A DNA stretch of 64,000 nt from Lacunisphaera sp. (GTDB lineage: Bacteria > Verrucomicrobiota > Verrucomicrobiia > Opitutales > Opitutaceae). Each line of letters opens with the position of its first letter. The stretch's first letter is position 1. Shown here one piece after another: positions 1 through 9,162 of the stretch. The DNA is taken from assembly GCA_029945445.1 (NCBI GenBank), contig JAQSCO010000048.1, positions 27,427 to 91,426 on the forward strand, in the 5' to 3' direction. Both the position numbers and the translations under genes were made by a program. Under the pieces are notes generated by a model. That model was not told where the DNA came from. It saw nothing but the letters and a program-made list of their open reading frames with translations, and made no database searches.

Positions 1-279
1 CACCTCGGTGACCGCCGCGTCGAGCTTCGCCAGATCGCCGACATTGACGACGGCGTAGCTGGTGCGGAACTCGTAGTTGTTGAAGCCGCGGTGCGGGAGC
101 TTGCGGTAAAGGGGCATCTGGCCGCCCTCAAAGCCGGGGCGGATCGAGCTGCCGGAGCGGGCGCTCTGGCCCTTGCCCCCGCGCGTGGAGGTCTTGCCGT
201 GGCCGCTGCCTTCGCCGCAGCCGACGCGCTTCTTGCGGTGCACGGCACCCTTGACGTTAACGAGATTGTGGAGACGCAT
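1..279 (-). CDS. rplO: 50S ribosomal protein L15, C-terminus cut by window edge
   Basis: Assembly protein of the large subunit that binds 23S rRNA. The ATG lies at 277-279 and 93 codons are visible. They begin [20 protein letters not shown] and continue into the Gly/Ser/Lys-rich loop (about residues 20-45) and the [20 protein letters not shown] block typical of L15. Family members are about 145-150 residues, so roughly the last third lies beyond position 1. It follows rpsE after 71 bases, with no rpmD (L30) gene between them. Identity is secure; the 3' end is not visible. Confidence 0.97.
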   Translation of the reverse strand, partial: MRLHNLVNVKGAVHRKKRVGCGEGSGHGKTSTRGGKGQSARSGSSIRPGFEGGQMPLYRKLPHRGFNNYEFRTSYAVVNVGDLAKLDAAVTEV

Positions 280-350
280 TTTCTTGATTCCTAATTTTGG
301 CGCCGCCCCCTCGCCAAAGCGCAGGGACGACTCGGATGGGTTTTACTGGA

Positions 351-854
351 TCAGGCGCGCAGCGCCTTGAAGTCTTCCTCGAGGCGCAGCTTGCGCAGGC
401 CGTTGAGGGTCGCGTGGACGACGGCGATGTGGTTCTTGGAACCCATCGACTTCGTGAGAACGTTGTGGACGCCCGCGGCCTCGAGGACGGCGCGGACGCC
501 GCCGCCGGCGATGAGGCCGGTGCCGTTGGAGGCGGGGCGGAGGAACACTTTGCCGCCGTCATACTGGCCGAGGACCTCGTGCGGGATCGTGGTGCCCTTG
601 AGCTTCACGGAGACCATGCGCTTCTTGGCGGACTCGGTGGACTTCTTGATGGCGTCGGGGACCTCGTTGGCCTTGCCGTAGCCGATGCCGACCATGCCCT
701 TGCCGTCGCCGACGACGGAGAGGGCGGAGAAGCTGAAGCGGCGGCCACCCTTCACGACCTTGGCGCAGCGATTGATGAAGACGACCTTCTCGAACATGCC
801 GGGCTCACCCGAATCATTGCCGGGGCCGGAAAAAGACCTGTTATTGTTAGCCAT
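351..854 (-). CDS. rpsE: 30S ribosomal protein S5
   Basis: Small-subunit protein near the decoding and spectinomycin site, needed for accuracy. It has 167 residues. The N-terminal double-stranded RNA binding fold carries [20 protein letters not shown] and [14 protein letters not shown] (about residues 30-70). The C-terminal domain carries [20 protein letters not shown] and an [16 protein letters not shown] helix. Length and motifs are normal. It starts with ATG 9 bases after the rplR stop, so translation is probably coupled within the spc-type operon. Confidence 0.98.
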   Translation of the reverse strand: MANNNRSFSGPGNDSGEPGMFEKVVFINRCAKVVKGGRRFSFSALSVVGDGKGMVGIGYGKANEVPDAIKKSTESAKKRMVSVKLKGTTIPHEVLGQYDGGKVFLRPASNGTGLIAGGGVRAVLEAAGVHNVLTKSMGSKNHIAVVHATLNGLRKLRLEEDFKALRA

Positions 855-863
855 GGGGGAGGA

Positions 864-1226
864 TTAGAATTGCAGACCACCCTCACGGGCGGCGTCGGCG
901 AAGGTTTTGACGCGCCCGTGGTAGAGGCGGCCGTTGCGGTCGAACACGACCGAGGCGATGCCGGCGGCCTTGGCCTTGGCGGCGAAGGAGACACCGAGCG
1001 ACTTGGCGCCGGACACATTGCCCTTCACGCCGCCCTTCTTCACCTCGGGATCGAGGGTCGAGAGGAACACGAGGGTCGCACCGGCGTCGTCGTTGACGAG
1101 CTGCGCGTAGATGTGCTTGCCGGAGAACTTGACGGTGAGGCGCGGGCGGGCGGCGGTGCCGGTCACCTTCTTGCGGATGCGCCACTTGCGCTTCTGGAGG
1201 AGCTGGGCCTTGTAAACGGTTTTCAT
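864..1226 (-). CDS. rplR: 50S ribosomal protein L18
   Basis: 5S rRNA-binding protein of the central protuberance, working with L5. It has 120 residues, a normal length. The basic N-terminus ([13 protein letters not shown]) precedes the core [20 protein letters not shown]. The C-terminal part has the [20 protein letters not shown] and AAREGGLQF signature. The ATG at 1224-1226 lies 14 bases after the rplF stop. Confidence 0.98.
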   Translation of the reverse strand: MKTVYKAQLLQKRKWRIRKKVTGTAARPRLTVKFSGKHIYAQLVNDDAGATLVFLSTLDPEVKKGGVKGNVSGAKSLGVSFAAKAKAAGIASVVFDRNGRLYHGRVKTFADAAREGGLQF

Positions 1227-1240
1227 GGAGGTGGTGCGGT

Positions 1241-1786
1241 TTAGGCGACGGTCTTGCCTTCCTTGCGGCGGACACGCTCGGCGTGCTCGCCGACGATGCG
1301 GACGCCCTTGCCCTTGTAGGGCTCCGGCGGGTAGTAGGCGCGGATCTCGGCGGTGACCTGACCGACGAGCTGCTTGTCGGCGCCCTCGATCTTGAGCTTG
1401 GTGCCGTCGGTGACGGTGACCTTGATGCCCTCGGGGATGTCGTGGAGGATCGGGTGCGAGTAGCCGAGCGCGAGGTCGAGCTTGCTGCCCTTGAGGTTGG
1501 CCTTGAAGCCGACGCCCTGGATCTCGAGCTCCTTGAGGTAGCCGATGCTCACGCCCTTCACCATGCCGGCGATGACGGAACGGGCCGTGCCATACATGGC
1601 GCGGGAAAAGCGGGTCTCCTCGGTGGGCGAGACGATGACGGTCTTGTCCTTGATCTCGATCTTCACGACGGGTGCGAAGGTCTTGGAAACTTTGCCCTTA
1701 GGGCCGTCGACGGACACGGTGGTGCCCTGGATGTCGACCTTGACCTTGTCGGGGATCTGAACGGGTTGTTTGCCGATTCTGCTCAT
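1241..1786 (-). CDS. rplF: 50S ribosomal protein L6
   Basis: Large-subunit protein near the factor-binding region. It has 181 residues forming two related domains. It begins [20 protein letters not shown], has the [19 protein letters not shown] motif in the middle, and ends with the L6 signature [14 protein letters not shown] followed by a basic tail. The start ATG is 14 bases past the rpsH stop. Length and motifs are normal. Confidence 0.98.
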   Translation of the reverse strand: MSRIGKQPVQIPDKVKVDIQGTTVSVDGPKGKVSKTFAPVVKIEIKDKTVIVSPTEETRFSRAMYGTARSVIAGMVKGVSIGYLKELEIQGVGFKANLKGSKLDLALGYSHPILHDIPEGIKVTVTDGTKLKIEGADKQLVGQVTAEIRAYYPPEPYKGKGVRIVGEHAERVRRKEGKTVA

Positions 1787-1800
1787 GGTGGTGGTGCTCC

Positions 1801-2193
1801 TTACCAGACGGTGCAGACGAGCTCGCCACCGAGCTTGTTGCGCCGCGCGTCCTGGTCCTTCATGAGGCCCTTGGACGTGGAAATGATGGAAATGCCGAGG
1901 CCGTTGAGGACGCGGGGGATTTCCGAGTAGCCGGTGTAGAGGCGGCGGCCCGGGGTGGACGAGCGCTTGAGGCCGGTGATGACCGGGGCGCTGTCGACAT
2001 ACTTCATGGTGACGATGACGGTCTTGTGGCCGCGCTCGTCGGTGCCGGAGGCAACGTCACGGACGAAGCCCTCGGTCTTCAGGATGCCGGCGAGGCTCTC
2101 CTTGACCTTGGAGTGCGGGGAAACGCACTGCGCGAGACCGGCCTTCGACGCATTGCGAAGGTGGGTCAGGAAATCACTGATCGGGTCTGTCAT
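1801..2193 (-). CDS. rpsH: 30S ribosomal protein S8
   Basis: Primary 16S rRNA-binding protein; in E. coli it is also the translational repressor of the spc operon, but no leader target was identified here. It has 130 residues and begins MTDPISDFLTHLRNASKAGL. It has the STPGRRLYTGYSEIPRVLNG stretch and ends in the S8 signature GLGISIISTSKGLMKDQDAR. It lies between rpsN (62-base gap) and rplF (14-base gap). Confidence 0.98.
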   Translation of the reverse strand: MTDPISDFLTHLRNASKAGLAQCVSPHSKVKESLAGILKTEGFVRDVASGTDERGHKTVIVTMKYVDSAPVITGLKRSSTPGRRLYTGYSEIPRVLNGLGISIISTSKGLMKDQDARRNKLGGELVCTVW

Positions 2194-2255
2194 GGCTGGA
2201 TGTTTTTTATTTTTGGCCCCGTCGGATCATATCCGACTTCCGGCGGGAAAGTGGT

Positions 2256-2561
2256 TTACCAGGAGGACTTCGTGACGCCCGGGATCTTGCCGGCGAGCGC
2301 GAGCTCGCGGAGGGTGATGCGGGAGACGCCGAAACGGCGGTGGAAGCCGCGCGGGCGGCCACTGAGCGAGCAGCGGTTGCGGATGCGGACCTTGGAGGAA
2401 TTGCGGGGGAGCTTCGCGAGCTTCTTCTGCGCGGCGAAGAACTCGTCGTCGGTGGTCGCCGGGTTGGCGAGGATGGCCTTCAGCTCGGCGCGCTTGACGG
2501 CGTGCTTCTCGACGAGGCGGATGCGCTTCTTGTTGCGTTCGATGGCGGAGGTTTTCGGCAT
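2256..2561 (-). CDS. rpsN: 30S ribosomal protein S14, zinc-free long form
   Basis: Small-subunit head protein. At 101 residues it is the long form. It lacks the paired CxxC zinc ligands of the short form and has a single Cys, in [20 protein letters not shown]. The N-terminus [13 protein letters not shown] and the C-terminal [20 protein letters not shown] are standard. It sits in the usual spc place between rplE and rpsH. Start ATG at 2559-2561. Confidence 0.97.
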   Translation of the reverse strand: MPKTSAIERNKKRIRLVEKHAVKRAELKAILANPATTDDEFFAAQKKLAKLPRNSSKVRIRNRCSLSGRPRGFHRRFGVSRITLRELALAGKIPGVTKSSW

Positions 2562-2573
2562 GGTCGGAAGAGG

Positions 2574-3152
2574 TTAGGCGGCGGAAGTCTTGGCGGGCGT
2601 CGGCTCGATGCGGCGGAATGGCATGCCGAGGAGCTTAAGGAGTTCGCGGGCCTCGTCGTCGGTCTCGGCGGAAGTCACGAAGGTGATGTCCAGGCCCATG
2701 GAGCGCTTGTTGTTCTCGACGACGATCTCGGGGAAGATGGTGAAGTCGGTGATGCCGATGGTGTAGTTGCCCTGGCCGTCGAGCTTGTTGGGCACGCCGC
2801 GGAAGTCGCGGATGGTGGGCAGCGCGACCGCGAGGAGGCGCATCAGGAAGTGCCACATGCTCTCACCGCGGAGCGTGACGTGGCAGCCGGTGATCTGGTT
2901 GGGCTTCAGCTTGAAGTTGGCGATGGCCTTCTTCGAGCGGTTCAGCACGGGCTTCTGGCCGGCGATGAGGCCCATGTCGCGGGCGGTGTCGGCGATCGTG
3001 TTCTTGTCGGCCTCGGAGGAGATGCCGGTGTTGAGGACGATCTTCTCGAGCTTCGGGACCTGGTGCTTGTTCTTGTAACCGCGGGAGGTCATCAAGGCCG
3101 GGGCGACGGACTCGGCGTAGTGTTTCTGGAGAGGAGTGGGTTGTTTGCTCAT
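2574..3152 (-). CDS. rplE: 50S ribosomal protein L5
   Basis: 5S rRNA-binding protein of the central protuberance that contacts the P-site tRNA. It has 192 residues, slightly longer than the usual 180 or so because of a tail ending TPAKTSAA. Core motifs are KIVLNTGISSEADKN, LIAGQKPVLNRSKKAIANFK, FRGVPNKLDGQGNYTIGITD and the final MGLDITFVTSAETDDEAREL. A 65-base gap separates it from the upstream rplX. Confidence 0.98.
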   Translation of the reverse strand: MSKQPTPLQKHYAESVAPALMTSRGYKNKHQVPKLEKIVLNTGISSEADKNTIADTARDMGLIAGQKPVLNRSKKAIANFKLKPNQITGCHVTLRGESMWHFLMRLLAVALPTIRDFRGVPNKLDGQGNYTIGITDFTIFPEIVVENNKRSMGLDITFVTSAETDDEARELLKLLGMPFRRIEPTPAKTSAA

Positions 3153-3217
3153 GGTGCTAACCGGATTTCCGACCCGGATGCTTGGGTGTTTATTAAAAGT
3201 GGTGTCCCCTCGCCGGC

Positions 3218-3502
3218 TCAGGCCTTGGCCGCGGGCGCGGCGGATTTCTTGGCGCGCTTCGACGAGTCGTAGCGCGACTGGAGCATGAGGTTCGACACGT
3301 GGATCGTGCCCTCGCGCTCGGAGATGGTGCCCTGGGGATGCTCCTGGGACTTCTTGAGGTGGCGCTTGATCATGGCCACGCCCTCGACGACGGCGCGGTT
3401 CTTGGCCGAGCGGATCTCGAGGATCTTGCCGGTCTTGCCCTTGTGGGCGCCGGCGATGACGACCACGACATCGTTCTTCTTGATGTGGAATTTCTGGGAC
3501 AT
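3218..3502 (-). CDS. rplX: 50S ribosomal protein L24
   Basis: Assembly-initiating 23S rRNA-binding protein near the exit tunnel. It has 94 residues. The KOW motif VIAGAHKGKTGKILEI lies near residues 15-30, and the tail is Lys/Ala-rich. The frame is open 37 codons further upstream, but that stretch lies inside rplN and is not L24-like. I chose the ATG at 3500-3502, one base after the rplN stop, which starts the standard MSQKFHIKKNDVVVVIAGAH. Confidence 0.97.
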   Translation of the reverse strand: MSQKFHIKKNDVVVVIAGAHKGKTGKILEIRSAKNRAVVEGVAMIKRHLKKSQEHPQGTISEREGTIHVSNLMLQSRYDSSKRAKKSAAPAAKA

Positions 3503-3503
3503 G

Positions 3504-3869
3504 TTAGAGGACCTCCGGGGCGAGCGAGATGATCTTCGAGTAGTTCTTGGCGCGGAGCTCGCGGGCGACGGGGCCGAAGATGCGGGTGCCCTTCGGGTTG
3601 CCGTCCTCGCCAATGATGACGACGGCGTTGGAATCGAAGCGGAGGTAGCTGCCGTCGGGGCGGCGCAGCGGGGCGCGCGTGCGGACGATGATGGCCTTGA
3701 CGACCTCGCCCTTCTTCACGGTGGCGTCGGTGCTGCTCTCCTTGATGTTGATGGTGATGATGTCACCGACGTGGGCGTAGCGGGACGGGTGCCCGATCTT
3801 GCCGATCATCGACGCGCGACGCGCGCCGGTGTTGTCGGCAATATCGAGGATGGAACGCATTTGGATCAT
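3504..3869 (-). CDS. rplN: 50S ribosomal protein L14
   Basis: Large-subunit protein that forms bridge B8 with 16S rRNA. It has 121 residues, the usual length. It begins [20 protein letters not shown] and contains [37 protein letters not shown] and [20 protein letters not shown]. The rplX ATG follows the stop after one base, which suggests translational coupling. It lies 21 bases after rpsQ. Confidence 0.98.
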   Translation of the reverse strand: MIQMRSILDIADNTGARRASMIGKIGHPSRYAHVGDIITINIKESSTDATVKKGEVVKAIIVRTRAPLRRPDGSYLRFDSNAVVIIGEDGNPKGTRIFGPVARELRAKNYSKIISLAPEVL

Positions 3870-3890
3870 GGTGGTATCTCCGGTGGACGG

Positions 3891-4244
3891 TTAGGCCTTG
3901 GCGGCCACGTTCGCCTTGCTGGTCTTGGTGGGGACGGCCTCGGCCACGTCCTTCTCGGTCACGGCGACGATATCCAGGCCGATGGAGGCCTCGACGACGC
4001 GGATGACGCGCCAGCGCTTCAGGCGGCTGATGGGGCGGGTCTCCATGATCTCGATCTTGTCGCCGACCTTGGCCTCGTTCTTCTCGTCGTGGACGTGGAG
4101 GACGGTCTTGCGGTTGATGACCTTGTGGTAAAGCGGGTGCGGCGTCTTGTAGGGGACGGTGACCTTGACGGACTTGTCGCCCATCTTGGAGCTGACGAAA
4201 CCGATGACGGTCTTGCGGACGTTATGGCGAGCGTGAGTGGACAT
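3891..4244 (-). CDS. rpsQ: 30S ribosomal protein S17 with C-terminal extension
   Basis: Primary 16S rRNA-binding OB-fold protein. The core covers about residues 8-85, with VRKTVIGFVSSKMGDKSVKV, YHKVINRKTVLHVHDEKNEA and GDKIEIMETRPISRLKRWRV. At 117 residues it exceeds the usual 85-90 by an acidic then Ala/Lys-rich tail after residue 85. The tail is read in the same frame without interruption. Identity is secure; the tail function is unknown. Confidence 0.97.
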   Translation of the reverse strand: MSTHARHNVRKTVIGFVSSKMGDKSVKVTVPYKTPHPLYHKVINRKTVLHVHDEKNEAKVGDKIEIMETRPISRLKRWRVIRVVEASIGLDIVAVTEKDVAEAVPTKTSKANVAAKA

Positions 4245-4271
4245 GGAGGTAAGCGGTTAACGCGGGGTGCC

Positions 4272-4472
4272 TCAGGCGACCGGCGTGGTTTTCTTCTGCT
4301 TGAGGATGGTCTCAAGGCGCGCGATGTCCTTGCGGTAGGTGCGCAGCAGGTGGGGTTTCTCGACCTGGCCGGTGTTCTTGCGCAGGCGGAGCTGGAGGAG
4401 CTGGTCGCGGGTCTCGCGGAGCTTGGTGGTGATCTCGGCGGGAGCGAGGTCGCGGATTTCCTTGGAAGTCAT
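4272..4472 (-). CDS. rpmC: 50S ribosomal protein L29
   Basis: Small two-helix protein at the exit tunnel, part of the SRP and trigger factor docking site. It has 66 residues, [20 protein letters not shown] to KQKKTTPVA, with the core [20 protein letters not shown]. The frame is open much further upstream, but that part is a shadow of rplP and rpsC. The ATG at 4470-4472, 20 bases after the rplP stop, is the only sensible start. Confidence 0.97.
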   Translation of the reverse strand: MTSKEIRDLAPAEITTKLRETRDQLLQLRLRKNTGQVEKPHLLRTYRKDIARLETILKQKKTTPVA

Positions 4473-4492
4473 GGGAACGGTTCTCCTTAAGA

Positions 4493-4918
<426 letters not shown>

Positions 4919-4951
4919 GGGAGCAGTGGCGCATCGCGCCGGGTAAGGAGA

Positions 4952-5581
4952 TTAGTTGGCTTCGTCTTTTTTGCAGATCCAGCATTTGACACCGATCTTG
5001 CCCCAGACGGTCTGGGCCTCGGCGAAGCCGTATTCGATGTTCTCGCGCAGCGTCTGCAGCGGAACGCGGCCCTGTTTTTGCCATTCGCGGCGGGCGATGT
5101 CGGCGCCGCCGAGGCGGCCCGAGCACTGGATCTTGATGCCGTCGATGCCGAGCGACATCGCGATCTGGATGGACTTCTTGATGGCGCGGCGGAAGGCGAT
5201 GCGGCGCTCGAGCTGGAGCGCGACGTTCTCGGCCACGAGCTGGGCCTCGATCTCGGGCTTCTTCACTTCCTGGATGTCGAGGAGGACCTCCTTGCCGGTG
5301 AGCTTGCCGAGGGCGACCTTCATGTTCTCGACCTCCTGGCCCTTCTTGCCGATGACGATGCCGGGGCGCGCGGTGAAGATCTTGACGCGGACGCGGTTGC
5401 CGGCGCGCTCGATGAAGATGCGCGGCACCGAGGCCTGCTTGAGCTTTTCCATCAGCGTGGCGCGGATGACCTGGTCCTCGTGGAGGAGCTTGGCGAAATC
5501 TTTCTTGCGCGCGAACCAGCGCGACTGCCAGTTGCGGCGGACGGCGAGGCGGAAGCCTGTAGGGTTGGTCTTTTGTCCCAT
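4952..5581 (-). CDS. rpsC: 30S ribosomal protein S3
   Basis: Head protein lining the mRNA entry channel. It has 209 residues. It begins [20 protein letters not shown]. The KH-type loop [15 protein letters not shown] lies near residue 75, and the C-terminal domain has [20 protein letters not shown]. The end reads [13 protein letters not shown]; many S3 proteins have a hydrophobic residue where these two cysteines occur, so this is a small local oddity. rplV ends 8 bases upstream of the ATG. Confidence 0.98.
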   Translation of the reverse strand: MGQKTNPTGFRLAVRRNWQSRWFARKKDFAKLLHEDQVIRATLMEKLKQASVPRIFIERAGNRVRVKIFTARPGIVIGKKGQEVENMKVALGKLTGKEVLLDIQEVKKPEIEAQLVAENVALQLERRIAFRRAIKKSIQIAMSLGIDGIKIQCSGRLGGADIARREWQKQGRVPLQTLRENIEYGFAEAQTVWGKIGVKCWICKKDEAN

Positions 5582-5589
5582 GGGAAGAG

Positions 5590-5931
5590 TTAGTTGGTTT
5601 TGCCGTCGGAGACGATGATGCGGAGGTGCGACATGCGCTTGACGCGCGGCTTGGCGGAGCCCTTGGCGCCGGCCTTGAAGCGCTTCAGCACCGGGCCGGG
5701 CTCGACGAGCGCGCGGTAGACGGTGAGCTGGTCGGCCGAGATGCTGTTGTTGTTCTCGGCGTTGGCCACGGCGCTCTTGAGCGTCTTGACGAGGAGGCGG
5801 GCCGACTTGCGCGGGATGAGCGTGAGGAAGTCGATGGCGTCGTTGACACGGCGGCCCTGGATCTGGTTCGCGACTTCGCGGACCTTGCGGGGCGACATGC
5901 GCGCGTTGCGGGTGAGAGCTTGGATTTCCAT
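5590..5931 (-). CDS. rplV: 50S ribosomal protein L22
   Basis: Exit-tunnel protein whose beta hairpin reaches the tunnel constriction. It has 113 residues: [20 protein letters not shown], then [20 protein letters not shown], ending in [20 protein letters not shown]. The frame stays open far upstream in unrelated low-complexity sequence. The ATG at 5929-5931, 26 bases after the rpsS stop, gives the standard N-terminus. Confidence 0.97.
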   Translation of the reverse strand: MEIQALTRNARMSPRKVREVANQIQGRRVNDAIDFLTLIPRKSARLLVKTLKSAVANAENNNSISADQLTVYRALVEPGPVLKRFKAGAKGSAKPRVKRMSHLRIIVSDGKTN

Positions 5932-5957
5932 GGTGGTGTTTCCGGTTGGCGGGCGCC

Positions 5958-6236
5958 TTAGATTTCCTTGCGGGTCATACCGCCGTGCGCCTTGAAGATG
6001 CGGGTCGGGGCGAACTCGCCGAGCTTGTGCCCGACCATGTTCTCCGTGATGTAGACAGCGACGTGGGTCTTGCCGTTGTGGACGCTGATGGTGTGGCCGA
6101 CGAACTCGGGCGTGATGGTCGAGCGGCGGCTCCAAGTCTGGATGGGCTTGCGGGTGCCGGTGATCTTGGCCGCCTTCTGGATTTTCTCCAGGAGGTGGTA
6201 GTCGACAAAGAAACCTTTCTTGATGGAACGTGCCAT
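5958..6236 (-). CDS. rpsS: 30S ribosomal protein S19
   Basis: Head protein bound to S13, near the A and P sites. It has 92 residues, beginning [20 protein letters not shown]. It contains [20 protein letters not shown] and the C-terminal signature [23 protein letters not shown] at 6234-6236, 18 bases after rplB. Normal length. Confidence 0.98.
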   Translation of the reverse strand: MARSIKKGFFVDYHLLEKIQKAAKITGTRKPIQTWSRRSTITPEFVGHTISVHNGKTHVAVYITENMVGHKLGEFAPTRIFKAHGGMTRKEI

Positions 6237-6254
6237 GGTGCGGAGTCGTTGGGA

Positions 6255-7121
6255 TTATTTCTGGCCGCGCGGCTTGCGGCCGTTGGCGCGAACGAGGATG
6301 AAATTGCTGGAGAGCTTGGTGCGGCGGCGCGTCGGGAAACCCTTCGCGAGCTGGCCCCACGGCGAGACGAGGTGCTGGCGGCCGCCACCACCCTTGGACT
6401 TGCCCTGACCGCCACCGTTCGGGTGGTCGACCGGGTTCATGGCGACGCCGCGGACGCGTGGGCGCTTGCCGAGCCAGCGGTTGCGGCCGGCCTTGCCCAG
6501 CGAGCGCTTGCTGTGGTCGGCGTTGGAAACCTCGCCGATGGTGGCGCGGCACTTGGCGTTGACCAGGCGGGTCTCGCCGGAGGAGAGGCGGAGCTGGGCG
6601 TAGCCGTTCTCGACGGCGACGAGCTCGACGGACGTGCCGGCGGAGCGGGCCAGCTGGGCGCCCTTGCCGGGGAGCAGCTCGACGGCGTGCAGCTTCGTGG
6701 CGGGCGGGATGACGGCCAGCGGGAACGAATTGCCGGGGCGGAAATCGTTGGTGTCCGTCTTCAGCAGATTGTAGATGGTGTCGCCGGCCTTGAGGCCCGC
6801 GGGGGCGAGGACGTAGCTCTTGGTGCCGTCGGTGTAGGCGAGCAGCGCGAGCAGCGCGGTGCGGTTGGGATCGTATTCGATCGCCTGGACCTTGGCCGGC
6901 ATGTCGAGCTTGGCGCGCTTGAAGTCGATGATGCGGTAAAGCTTCTTGTGACCGCCGCCGCGGCGGCGCGAGGTGATGCGGCCATAGACGTTGCGGCCGC
7001 CGGTCTTGGACTTCGACTCGACGAGCGAACGCTCCGGGCGCTTCTTGGAAATGTCATCCGGGCGGTTCAGGGTGGTGAACCGGAGGGACGCGGTGAGGGG
7101 ACGGAAGGATTTAAGGGCCAT
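6255..7121 (-). CDS. rplB: 50S ribosomal protein L2
   Basis: Universal 23S rRNA-binding protein required for subunit joining and peptidyl transferase assembly. It has 288 residues, slightly longer than the usual 275. Signature blocks are NVYGRITSRRRGGGHKKLYR near residue 40 and RGVAMNPVDHPNGGGQGKSK near residue 225. The conserved His of the NPVDHP motif is kept, while the next His of the common DHPHGGG form is Asn. The C-terminus is basic. It is flanked by rplW and rpsS with gaps of about 20 bases. Confidence 0.98.
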   Translation of the reverse strand: MALKSFRPLTASLRFTTLNRPDDISKKRPERSLVESKSKTGGRNVYGRITSRRRGGGHKKLYRIIDFKRAKLDMPAKVQAIEYDPNRTALLALLAYTDGTKSYVLAPAGLKAGDTIYNLLKTDTNDFRPGNSFPLAVIPPATKLHAVELLPGKGAQLARSAGTSVELVAVENGYAQLRLSSGETRLVNAKCRATIGEVSNADHSKRSLGKAGRNRWLGKRPRVRGVAMNPVDHPNGGGQGKSKGGGGRQHLVSPWGQLAKGFPTRRRTKLSSNFILVRANGRKPRGQK

Positions 7122-7141
7122 GTTGGGTGGTCTCCGGGGGC

Positions 7142-7426
7142 TCAGGTGAGCTCGATCTTGTCGCCCGACTTGAGGGTGACGATGGCGCGCTTGCTGTCGG
7201 AAGCGTGGGTGGCGAGGCCCTTGCGCGTGCGCTTCGGCTTGCCGGCGCGGTTCTGGATGTTCACGCGGGTGACGGTGACCTTGAAGGTCTGCTCGACGGC
7301 CTCGCGCACGGTGTATTTCGTGGCGGAGGGATACACCTCGAAGGTGTATTGGCCGTAGTTCGAGGAGAGCTTGTTGGACTTCTCCGTCATGCGGATGGTT
7401 TTGATGACTGAGGCGGCGTTAATCAT
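7142..7426 (-). CDS. rplW: 50S ribosomal protein L23
   Basis: Exit-tunnel rim protein, the main docking site for trigger factor and SRP. It has 94 residues. Recognisable blocks are SVIKTIRMTEKSNKLSSNYG, YTFEVYPSATKYTVREAVEQ, FKVTVTRVNIQNRAGKPKRT and the closing KRAIVTLKSGDKIEL. Its ATG overlaps the rplD stop in ATGA form (bases 7423-7426), so translation is probably coupled. Confidence 0.98.
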   Translation of the reverse strand: MINAASVIKTIRMTEKSNKLSSNYGQYTFEVYPSATKYTVREAVEQTFKVTVTRVNIQNRAGKPKRTRKGLATHASDSKRAIVTLKSGDKIELT

Positions 7427-8055
7427 GACTGACCTCCGTTGGCGCGGGCGATGATCTGCTCGAGGGCCTTGCTGGAAACAACGATCCAGCTGAAGGTGAC
7501 GAGGTCGAGGGTGTTGAGCTTGGAAGCATCCTGCAGCGTGACGCGCTTGAGGTTGCGCGCGGCGCGGTTGGCCTCGCTGGTGAACGGGGCGTCGACGATC
7601 AGCACCTTGCCCTTGGGGGCGATGCGGGTGATGACCTCGTTCATGGCCTTGGTCTTGGTGTTCTGGGCCGCGAAGGCCTCGATGACGCTGATGTCACCGG
7701 CGCTGGCGCGGTCGAACAGGGCGCGGTTGAAGGCGAGGGACTTCACCTTGCCGTTGATTTTCTTGGAATAGTCGCGGGGCTTCGGGCCGAACACGACGCC
7801 ACCGCCGCCCCACAGGGGGGAGCGGATGGAGCCGGCGCGGGCGCGACCGGTGCCCTTCTGGTTCCACGGCTTCTTGCCGCCGCCACGGACTTCGCCGCGG
7901 GTCTTAGTGGAGTGGGTGCCGAGGCGGGCGTTGGCCTTGTGGGCGACGACGACTTCCTTGACGGCCTGCAGGCCGCGGTTGCCCTCGAAGACGGGGAGGT
8001 TGAAATCCTTCTCGGAACTCTTCGTGGCGTCGGTGGTGAAAATTTTGAGCTTCAT
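7423..8055 (-). CDS. rplD: 50S ribosomal protein L4
   Basis: Exit-tunnel constriction protein; in E. coli L4 also represses the S10 operon. It has 210 residues. The extended loop is clear (THSTKTRGEVRGGGKKPWNQ then KGTGRARAGSIRSPLWGGGG, about residues 45-85). A globular domain follows, containing KGKVLIVDAPF and the late NTLDLVTFSWIVVSSKALEQ. The stop overlaps the rplW start by four bases. ATG at 8053-8055. Confidence 0.98.
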   Translation of the reverse strand: MKLKIFTTDATKSSEKDFNLPVFEGNRGLQAVKEVVVAHKANARLGTHSTKTRGEVRGGGKKPWNQKGTGRARAGSIRSPLWGGGGVVFGPKPRDYSKKINGKVKSLAFNRALFDRASAGDISVIEAFAAQNTKTKAMNEVITRIAPKGKVLIVDAPFTSEANRAARNLKRVTLQDASKLNTLDLVTFSWIVVSSKALEQIIARANGGQS

Positions 8056-8076
8056 GTGATGCGTTCTCCGGGTGGC

Positions 8077-8721
8077 TTAGGCTTTCTTCGGGGCTTTCTT
8101 GCCGGAGCGGATGATAACATCGTCACCGTTGGCGCCGGGGATGGCGCCGTTGACGAGGATGAGGTTCTTGTCGGCGATGATCTTCACGACGCGCAGGTTC
8201 TGCACGGTGCGCATCTCGCTGCCCATGTGGCCGGGCATGCGCTGGTTCTTCCACACGCGGCCAGGAGTCTGGCGCATGCCGACCGAACCGATGCGGCGGT
8301 GGAACATCGAGCCGTGGGCGGCGGGACCGCCCGCGACGCGAAAGCGCTTCACGACGCCCTGGAAGCTCTTGCCCTTGGTGACACCGAGCACATCGATGAT
8401 CTGGCCCTCGGTGAAGGCCGTGACGGTGATGACATCACCCGGCTTGCCGGTGTAGGCCTCGGTGAGGCGGACCTCATTGAGCACGCGGGGCGTGACATCG
8501 AGCCCGGCCTTCTTGGCGTGGTTCGACTCGCCCTTGGTGGCGTTCTTGGTCTTGCGGGCCCCGAAGCCGAGTTGCACGGCGTTGTAGCCGTCGGTCTCGA
8601 CTGTCTTGACCTGGACCACCGGGCACGGGCCGGCTTCAACCACGGTGACCGGGACCAGGACGTTTTGGGCGTCGTAGACCTGGGTCATGCCGATTTTTTT
8701 TCCTAATAGTGTAGCGATCAT
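8077..8721 (-). CDS. rplC: 50S ribosomal protein L3
   Basis: Assembly-initiating 23S rRNA-binding protein that reaches toward the peptidyl transferase centre. It has 214 residues. It starts MIATLLGKKIGMTQVYDAQN and carries the signature KGKSFQGVVKRFRVAGGPAA, then GSMFHRRIGSVGMRQTPGRV and KNQRMPGHMGSEMRTVQNLR. A 105-base gap with a possible hairpin separates it from rpsJ. A Lys/Ala-rich tail ends the protein. Confidence 0.98.
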   Translation of the reverse strand: MIATLLGKKIGMTQVYDAQNVLVPVTVVEAGPCPVVQVKTVETDGYNAVQLGFGARKTKNATKGESNHAKKAGLDVTPRVLNEVRLTEAYTGKPGDVITVTAFTEGQIIDVLGVTKGKSFQGVVKRFRVAGGPAAHGSMFHRRIGSVGMRQTPGRVWKNQRMPGHMGSEMRTVQNLRVVKIIADKNLILVNGAIPGANGDDVIIRSGKKAPKKA

Positions 8722-8766
8722 GGGCTAAGTGGTAGGTGGCGGGTGAGCGCCGTTTGTTTAGACCTA

Positions 8767-8806
8767 CTTTAGCAAGGGCCGGGGTGAGCCGGCTGGCTTG
8801 GCTAAG
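8767..8806 (-). other. Interrupted hairpin between rpsJ and rplC
   Basis: In the minus-strand transcript this stretch can fold into a long stem with small bulges. The outer arms CTTAGCCAAG and CTTGCTAAAG and the inner GCCGG/CCGGC pair close a six-base loop. No T tract follows, so it is not a simple terminator. It sits in the only large gap (8722-8826) of the S10 cluster and could be a processing or regulatory site, for example for L4 feedback. The role is inference. Confidence 0.4.
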
Positions 8807-8826
8807 ATGGTTGTGGGGTTGAAATT

Positions 8827-9135
8827 TTAGACGTTGATGGTGATGTCGACGCCGGACGGGAGATTGAGTTTCTTGAGCTCGTCGACGGTCTGGGCGGTGG
8901 GCTCCAGGATGTCGATGAGGCGCTTATGCGTGCGGGATTCGAACTGCTCCATGGACTTCTTGTCGACGTGCGGGGAGCGGTTGACCGAGAGCTTCACGAT
9001 GTGGGTGGGCAGCGGGATGGGACCCGAGACGCGGGCGCCGGAGCGCTTGGCGGTTTCCACGATTTCCACGGCCGACTGGTCGATGACGCGATAGTCGTAG
9101 CCCTGGAGTTTGATGCGAATGCGTTGGCCTTTCAT
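8827..9135 (-). CDS. rpsJ: 30S ribosomal protein S10
   Basis: Head protein; free S10 (NusE) also joins the NusB antitermination complex. It has 102 residues: [20 protein letters not shown], then [40 protein letters not shown] and [20 protein letters not shown]. Normal length. It follows fusA after 27 bases, so the S10 cluster is directly downstream of the str cluster here. Confidence 0.98.
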   Translation of the reverse strand: MKGQRIRIKLQGYDYRVIDQSAVEIVETAKRSGARVSGPIPLPTHIVKLSVNRSPHVDKKSMEQFESRTHKRLIDILEPTAQTVDELKKLNLPSGVDITINV

Positions 9136-9162
9136 GGCGGTATAAAGAACGAGGGTTAAAGG

